Origin: JAVKFY01 sp040223615
Lineage (GTDB): Bacteria > Pseudomonadota > Alphaproteobacteria > GCA-2731375
DNA length: 64,000 bases
NCBI GenBank assembly: GCA_040223615.1
Contig: JAVKFY010000051.1
Span: forward strand, 1 to 64,000
Direction: 5' to 3'
A program made the translations under genes and the position numbers. The notes beneath the pieces were generated by a model that searched no databases, was not told the DNA's origin, and worked only from the letters and a program-made list of their open reading frames with translations. Position 1 is the stretch's first letter; each line of letters begins with the position of its first letter. Below are positions 59,422-64,000 of the stretch, one piece after another.

Positions 59422-60057
59422 CTACGAGGCGCCGCCGTCTTCGCGCGCCGCCGCCCCGACTTGTTGCAGCAACTGTTGCAGCACTTCATAGGGCTGCGCG
59501 CCAACGACGCCGTAACCGCCAGCAACGAAGGTCGGCACGCCGGTGACGCCGACCTGGCGCGAACGCTGCCAGTCCTCGTCGACCGCGTCCTTGAAGGTGC
59601 GGTTCTCCAAAACGTCGCGCGCGGCCTTGCCGTCCAGCCCGACGCTCTCCGCGATCTCGACCAGCAGGTCGACGTCGCCGATATTCTTGGCGTCGACGAA
59701 ATAGGCTCGGTAGAGCGCGTCGTGGATCGCCTCGCCGCCCGGCTGGGTATCGGCCCACTTGCCGAGCTCCTGCGCCAGCCGGCTGTTGTAGGTGTGAGTG
59801 CGCTGGCCGTAGGGCAGCCCCTCCGCGTCCATCAGCCCCTTCATGCGCTGGTACATCTCATCCAGATCCATGCCGCGTCCGGCGAACAGGTCCGCCAGCG
59901 ACCGGCCTTCCATCGGCGTCTCCGGATGCAGCGGGAAATGCACCAGCCGCACCTCGATGTCGTAGTCGCGCTGCAGTTTCTCAATACGCCCGGTACTGAG
60001 GTAGCACCACGGTCAAACGTAGTCGGTGAACACGTCCAGCACGATCGGTTCCGCCAT
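59422..60057 (-). CDS. FrnE/DsbA-like selenoprotein (Sec-Pro-Trp-Cys active site)
   Basis: Read from ATG 60057 (GGGGAG upstream), codon 15 is TGA (60015-60013). It lies exactly where FrnE/DsbA-type proteins have the first cysteine of CPWC: FTDYV-U-PWCY. With Sec at residue 15 the frame continues without interruption for 211 residues. It has the family body (VRLVHFPLHPETPMEGRS) and the cis-proline motif GVTGVPTFVAGGYGVVGAQP. A SECIS-type hairpin directly follows the TGA. Conventional calling would start at ATG 59952 and lose the active site. A real premature stop is unlikely, given the exact position and the hairpin. The product would be a cytoplasmic thiol-selenol oxidoreductase; its partner is unknown. 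Confidence 0.82.
59980..60000 (-). other. Bacterial SECIS element
   Basis: On the minus strand CTCAGTAC (60000-59993) pairs with GTATTGAG (59987-59980) over 8 bp with one G-U pair. The apical loop is CGGGC. The loop starts 21 bases after the TGA, and its second base is G. Both agree with the bacterial SECIS rule (G among the first two loop bases, loop about 16-37 bases from the UGA). Confidence 0.75.
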
Positions 60058-60150
60058 CTCACTCCCCTTTTCGATTCCGCCCGACGGTAGCGCATTGCGC
60101 CGCCCCGTGCATCGGCGTTTCAATAGACCAAACCCGCACCGGAGCCCGCC

Positions 60151-61005
60151 ATGGCCAGCCATTTCGTCTGTTTGACCTTCGACCTCGACAACGCTTCGTC
60201 CTCGATCTCGCGCGAGATGACCACGCCGACCGCGATCAGCCGCGGCGACTTCGGCCAGGTCGGCACCGAGCGCCTGCTGCGCCTGCTCGGCCAGTACGGC
60301 ATCGACAGCACCTGGTTCATCCCCGGCCACACCATCGCGACCTACCCGGAGAGTTGCGCCACGGTGGTCGAGGCCGGGCACGAGATCGGCCATCACGGCT
60401 GGACCCACCGCATCCCCGCCAGCCTGTCGCGCGACGAGGAGGAGGAGGAGATCGTGCGCGGCAACGAGGAGATCGTGAAACTCACCGGCAAGAAGGCCAC
60501 CGGCTACCGCTCGCCGGCCTGGGACCTGTCGGAACATTCGGTCGACCTGCTGCTGAAGCATGGCTTCGTCTACGACAGCTCGCTGATGGGCCACGACTAC
60601 CTGCCCTACCAGGCGCGCGAGTATGACGACGCGCCGCTGAAGGAGCCGGTGCGTTACGGCGCCGACACCAAGCTGGTCGAATTGCCGATCTCGTGGAGCC
60701 TGGACGACTTCCCGGTGTTCGAATACATGCGCACCAAGACCACGGTGATGCCGGGCCTGATGAACGCCTCGCTGGTGCTGGAGAACTGGCTCGACGACTA
60801 CAACTACATGGCCGAGCACGAGGACTGGGGCATCCTGACCTATACGTTCCACCCGCACGTGATCGGCCGCGGTCACCGCATGATCATGCTGGAAAAACTG
60901 ATCCGGGCGCTGCGCCAGCGCGGCGCCATCTTCATCACCATGGCTCAGGCAGTCGACGAATATCGCAAGCAGTATCCCGACGGCCGGAGCGAGCGCGGCC
61001 GATGA
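60151..61005 (+). CDS. Polysaccharide deacetylase family protein (NodB homology)
   Basis: The 284-residue protein has the NodB motifs: CLTFDLDN with D11 and D13, HEIGHHGWTHR with metal-binding H82 and H86, and TGYRSPAWDLSE. No signal peptide is present, so it acts in the cytoplasm. Many such members are amidohydrolases of small N-acyl or cyclic substrates (allantoinase-like PuuE relatives) rather than polysaccharide enzymes. Its TGA overlaps the ATG of the dioxygenase gene (ATGA), linking the two in one pathway. Confidence 0.85.
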   Translation: MASHFVCLTFDLDNASSSISREMTTPTAISRGDFGQVGTERLLRLLGQYGIDSTWFIPGHTIATYPESCATVVEAGHEIGHHGWTHRIPASLSRDEEEEEIVRGNEEIVKLTGKKATGYRSPAWDLSEHSVDLLLKHGFVYDSSLMGHDYLPYQAREYDDAPLKEPVRYGADTKLVELPISWSLDDFPVFEYMRTKTTVMPGLMNASLVLENWLDDYNYMAEHEDWGILTYTFHPHVIGRGHRMIMLEKLIRALRQRGAIFITMAQAVDEYRKQYPDGRSERGR

Positions 61006-62060
61006 TTACACCCGGCACGCTGCCGCCGACTGTCGCCGGTCCGTCGGCCTGGCGTGGCACCGACATGGCCGCCGATCCGTCTTGGCTGGTCGAGCTGGAT
61101 GACGATGCCCTGGCCGAGATCGAGACGGCCGCCCGCGCGGCGCTTGCAACCGGCGACATCGCGGCGATCACCGCCAGCGACTTCCCCCTGCCCGACTTCG
61201 CGCCGCGGCTGGCGCAAATCGTCGAAGACGTGATGACGGGTCGCGGCTTCGTGCTGCTGCGCGGCCTGCCGGTCGAGCGCTGGCCGCTGGAGGTCGCCGC
61301 CGCCGCCTATTTCGGCCTCGGCGCGCACATCGGCTCGGCCCGTTCGCAGAACGCCATGGGGCACCTGCTGGGCCATGTCTGCGACCTGGGACGCGATCCG
61401 GCCGACCCATCGGCGCGCATTTATCAGACCAACGCGCGCCAGACTTTCCACACCGACAGTTGCGACATCGTCGGCCTGCTGTGTCTGAAACGGGCCCGGT
61501 CCGGCGGTGAGTCGATGCTGGTCTCCGGCATGGCGGTCTACAACGAGGTGCGCCGGCGCGACCCGGAGCTCGCCGCCGAGCTGTTCGAAACCAATGCCAT
61601 CGACCGCCGCGGCGAGGTGCCGGTCGGCATGAAGGGCTACTACACCTGCGCGCCGCTGACCTGGCATGAGGGCCAACTCACCGTGCACTATCAGCGCCGC
61701 TACATCGACAGCGCGCAGCGTTTCGATGACGCGCCTCGGCTGACCGACAAGCGCATCGCCGCGCTGGACCTGTTCGACAGCGTCTGCGAGGCGCCGGACA
61801 TGCGCCTGGAGATGGCCTTCGAGCCAGGCGACATCCAGCTCGTGCACAACCACGTTCTGCTGCACGACCGGCTCGGCTTCGAGGATTGGGACGAGCCGGC
61901 GCGCCGACGCCACCTGTTGCGGCTCTGGCTGGCGCCGACGGCAGCTCGGCCCCTGCCCGCGCATTTCGCCCAGCGTTTCGGATCGGTAACGCCAGGCAAC
62001 CGCGGCGGCGTCGTCACCCCGGCGACCGTCGAGATGTGTGCGCCGTTAACGCCGCAGTAG
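61002..62060 (+). CDS. TauD/TfdA-family dioxygenase
   Basis: From ATG 61002 the protein has 352 residues. Iron ligands are in QTFHTDSCDIVG (H-x-D) and VHNHVLLHDRLGFED, and the 2OG-binding arginine is in RRRHLLRLWLAP. The N-terminal half (VEDVMTGRGFVLLRGLPVERW) is typical of the gamma-butyrobetaine-hydroxylase-like and TauD branch. The longer open frame back to 60693 lies inside the deacetylase gene and is rejected. Coupling to the deacetylase-like hydrolase by an ATGA overlap suggests sequential steps on one substrate, which I cannot name. Confidence 0.88.
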   Translation: MITPGTLPPTVAGPSAWRGTDMAADPSWLVELDDDALAEIETAARAALATGDIAAITASDFPLPDFAPRLAQIVEDVMTGRGFVLLRGLPVERWPLEVAAAAYFGLGAHIGSARSQNAMGHLLGHVCDLGRDPADPSARIYQTNARQTFHTDSCDIVGLLCLKRARSGGESMLVSGMAVYNEVRRRDPELAAELFETNAIDRRGEVPVGMKGYYTCAPLTWHEGQLTVHYQRRYIDSAQRFDDAPRLTDKRIAALDLFDSVCEAPDMRLEMAFEPGDIQLVHNHVLLHDRLGFEDWDEPARRRHLLRLWLAPTAARPLPAHFAQRFGSVTPGNRGGVVTPATVEMCAPLTPQ

Positions 62061-62192
62061 CGGGACTCGACCTAGGCTTCCGGTGATAACATTACCGGCG
62101 AGTCGAGGGCCGGACATGCGCGCCACCGTATCGGACATGAAAGCTTCGCCAACGGGCATGGTGGGCCCGCGCCGTGGCGTCGCGGGCATTCG

Positions 62193-63290
62193 ATGAGCCG
62201 CGGCGGCAAATGGCCCTGGCCCAAGCGCAAAAAGGGCGGCAAGGGCCCGTGGAGCGCACCGTCGCGCGACAGCGACGACGAGCCCGCCGACTTCGAACCG
62301 GAAATGGCTGCCGATACAGGTCCGGAACCGGCTGAACCGCCGCGCCGTCGCGCGCCATCTCGCCAAGGGGGAATGTCGATGCTGAAGAAGTTGGGTACCG
62401 GTCTTGCCGGTGTCGCGGTGCTGATCTTCCTGGTGTTGCTGGTCGGCCTCGCGTCCTTCTACGTGGTCAGCGAAGGCAATCGCGGCGTGCTGACCCGCAA
62501 CGGCGCCTTCGTCGCCGTGGTCGAACCCGGACTCGGCTTCAAGCTGCCGCTGTTCGACACCGTGCACCAGATGGAAATCCGCAACATGGCGCTGGAATTC
62601 GACGTGCACGTCTACTCCTCCGACACCCAGCAATACACCGCGCGGGTCACGGTGAACTACGACCTCGACCCCGGCCAGGTGGAGATGGTGTTCAAGCGCG
62701 AGGGTATCTATTACGCCACCCGCCGGCTGCGCCCGCTGGTCGAGACCGAGATGAAGGAAGTCGCCGGCCGCTATTCGGCGCAACGCACCATCCAGGAGCG
62801 CGACGTCTACGGCACCGAGGTGCGTGACGCGGTGCGCGATGCGGCCAAGAACTACGGCGTCAACGTCACCGAGGTGCAAATCCAGAATATCGACTTCACC
62901 GAGCAGTTCGAGAGCGCCATCGAGACCGCGATGCTGGCCAAGGCCAAGGTCGAGGAGGAGCGCCAGAAGCTGGAGCAGAACCGGATCATCGCCGAGACCA
63001 AGGTGGTGCAGGCCAGCGCCAACGCCAACGCGATGCGCGAGACCGCGCAGGGCAACGCCGACGCCAAGCGCATCGAGGCCCAGGCCGAGGCCACCCGCAT
63101 CGCCGCCATCGGCGACGCCGAGGCGGCTGCGATCCGCGCCAAGGCGGAGGCGCTGCGCAATAATCCCGAGTTGACCGCCTACACCTATTCGCTGGCGGCG
63201 CAGAACTGGAACGGCGCCCTGCCGCAGCAGTTCGTGCCCGGCTCGACGTTGCCGATGCTCAACCTCGGCAAGGACGCCATGTCGCGATGA
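62193..63290 (+). CDS. Prohibitin-like SPFH-domain membrane protein
   Basis: The frame gives 365 residues: a Lys/Pro-rich N-terminus, one membrane helix (about 67-91), an SPFH/prohibitin domain (VSEGNRGVLTRNGAFVAVVEPGLGFKLPLFDTV) and a coiled coil (EQFESAIETAMLAKAKVEEERQKLEQNRIIAETKVVQAS). Prohibitin-type proteins form large ring assemblies that organise the membrane and modulate FtsH protease. ATG 62379 has the better Shine-Dalgarno (AGGGGG) and would give a standard 303-residue prohibitin, so it may be the true start. The stop overlaps the start of the next gene (ATGTCGCGATGA). Confidence 0.85.
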   Translation: MSRGGKWPWPKRKKGGKGPWSAPSRDSDDEPADFEPEMAADTGPEPAEPPRRRAPSRQGGMSMLKKLGTGLAGVAVLIFLVLLVGLASFYVVSEGNRGVLTRNGAFVAVVEPGLGFKLPLFDTVHQMEIRNMALEFDVHVYSSDTQQYTARVTVNYDLDPGQVEMVFKREGIYYATRRLRPLVETEMKEVAGRYSAQRTIQERDVYGTEVRDAVRDAAKNYGVNVTEVQIQNIDFTEQFESAIETAMLAKAKVEEERQKLEQNRIIAETKVVQASANANAMRETAQGNADAKRIEAQAEATRIAAIGDAEAAAIRAKAEALRNNPELTAYTYSLAAQNWNGALPQQFVPGSTLPMLNLGKDAMSR

Positions 63291-64000
63291 CCGCCGGCGC
63301 GGCCGCCGACCTGCCGCTCTATGCCGGGCTGAGCGCGGCCGAGCTGGACGAGATCGGCGCCGGCCTGGTGCCACGCACCTTCGCCGACGGCGAGACCCTG
63401 ATGGCGCAGGGCGAACGAGCCGACGGCGCCCATTTCCTCGTTTCCGGCAAGGTCCGCATCGCCACCAAGCTGCCCGGCGGCGGCGAGACCCTGATCGCCG
63501 AACCCGGCCCCGGCGCCCTGCTCGGCGAACTGGCGCTGATCCGGCCGGAACCGCGCGGCGCCTCGGTGCGGGCCAACGGACCGGTCGAGACCCTGTTCAC
63601 CGACCGGCGTTACTTCCGCGCCGCGCTGGGCCAGCGCCGGACCGCCTCGGTGAAGCTGCTGCGCAACCTGATCGGCATCCTGACCCGACGGCTCCACCGT
63701 ACCCACCGCCGCATCGCCCGCCACGTGACCGACGAGCCGAAACCCGATCACTTCCGGCCGCCGCCACGCGCCGAAACCGGCACGCCGGTCGACTTCGACG
63801 TTGCCGCCTATCTCGGCGTGCTGCCGGCGCTCGCCGGTTTTACCGACGACGAGCGCGCAGGTCTGTTCGAGCTGGGCGAGGTGGTACAGGCGTCGCGTGG
63901 CACTGTGCTCGACCCGTTGGCCGGCGGCTGGATCGTGGTACGCGGCGCGGTGCTGGCCGCCGTGACGCACGATACCGGCCTGCACCAAGTCCATATCCTG
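63287..64000 (+). CDS. Cyclic-nucleotide-binding (Crp/Fnr-like) protein, partial
   Basis: ATG 63287 overlaps the prohibitin stop. The frame stays open to the window edge, giving 238 residues. Residues 8-130 form a cyclic-nucleotide-binding beta-barrel: LYAGLSAAELDEIGAGL, FADGETLMAQGERADGAHFLVSG, and the phosphate-cassette-like LLGELALIRPEPRGASVRA. A second such domain begins near residue 165 (LGVLPALAGFTDDERAGL). No DNA-binding helix-turn-helix is seen so far, so it may be a sensor rather than a transcription factor. The C-terminus is outside the window. Confidence 0.8.
   Translation, partial: MTAGAAADLPLYAGLSAAELDEIGAGLVPRTFADGETLMAQGERADGAHFLVSGKVRIATKLPGGGETLIAEPGPGALLGELALIRPEPRGASVRANGPVETLFTDRRYFRAALGQRRTASVKLLRNLIGILTRRLHRTHRRIARHVTDEPKPDHFRPPPRAETGTPVDFDVAAYLGVLPALAGFTDDERAGLFELGEVVQASRGTVLDPLAGGWIVVRGAVLAAVTHDTGLHQVHIL

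Noticed and set aside
59422..59952. A 176-residue protein starting at ATG 59952
   Set aside because: This is the truncated version of the FrnE/DsbA-like gene. The frame continues upstream through one in-frame TGA to the true active site and a proper ribosome-binding site.
60013..60876. 287-codon minus-strand frame opposite the polysaccharide deacetylase
   Set aside because: It is the antisense shadow of the deacetylase. Only its last codons (MAEPIVLDVFTDYV) are real, and they belong to the selenoprotein gene.

Overview
The window is GC-rich throughout and reads as the chromosome of an alphaproteobacterium. The evidence is the gene content (dapA-smpB, TRAP transporters, AtuA and CoA-transferase families), an alpha-type tRNA promoter, and REP-like repeats beginning GTCACCCCGGG. 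I cannot name the genus. PEP-CTERM proteins, a serine-recombinase island, very large RTX and FecR proteins and a probable selenoprotein sit among ordinary catabolic genes.

Layout. 1-129 is the 3' end of an IS630-type transposase that abuts the stop codon of smpB. 136-13321 holds dapA-smpB, a soluble lytic transglycosylase, a HAD dehalogenase/hydrolase/dehydratase run, CoA-transferases of families I and III, two MFS transporters and a ParA-like ATPase. 13368-25230 is a catabolic block: AtuA pair, TRAP transporter, class II aldolase, class III alcohol dehydrogenase, TauD-like dioxygenase, O-acetylhomoserine sulfhydrylase and a CoA-ligase/GNAT fusion.

25413-32610 is a cassette of five exported proteins with C-terminal exosortase (PEP-CTERM) signals. 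Each gene is preceded by a sigma-54 -24/-12 element (GG-N10-GC), and upstream of that lies a shared 17-bp motif, TGTCRGNANNNYTDACA. In four of five genes a motif copy lies 84-88 bp before the GG. This looks like a co-regulated RpoN/enhancer-binding-protein regulon.

32686-40085 is an integrative mobilizable element in the 3' end of a tRNA-Ser(GCU) gene. It carries a large serine recombinase, a small partner protein, an AT-richer cargo gene (PHP domain fused to an SMC-like ATPase, TrlF/Ppl-like and a candidate anti-phage gene), a relaxase and a MobC-like protein.

40322-44580 is a modification-type cluster: a PqqD/RRE protein with a Tat-like tail, a protein fusing two iron dioxygenase domains, an HprK-related kinase and a nucleotidyltransferase. 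44602-50987 holds a 1788-residue RTX protein flanked by a 137-bp direct repeat, one copy of which is the 3' end of the neighbouring amino-acid-synthesis-family gene. 51085-59368 holds an enoyl-CoA hydratase homologue and two tandem FecR-domain giant exported proteins. 59422-60057 encodes a FrnE/DsbA-like thioredoxin-fold protein whose first active-site cysteine codon is UGA, followed by a good bacterial SECIS hairpin. This is probably a selenoprotein (Sec-Pro-Trp-Cys) that ordinary gene calling truncates. The window ends with a polysaccharide deacetylase, a second TauD-like enzyme, a prohibitin-like protein and a partial cyclic-nucleotide-binding protein.

All assignments come from reading the sequence by eye. 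No database search was run.
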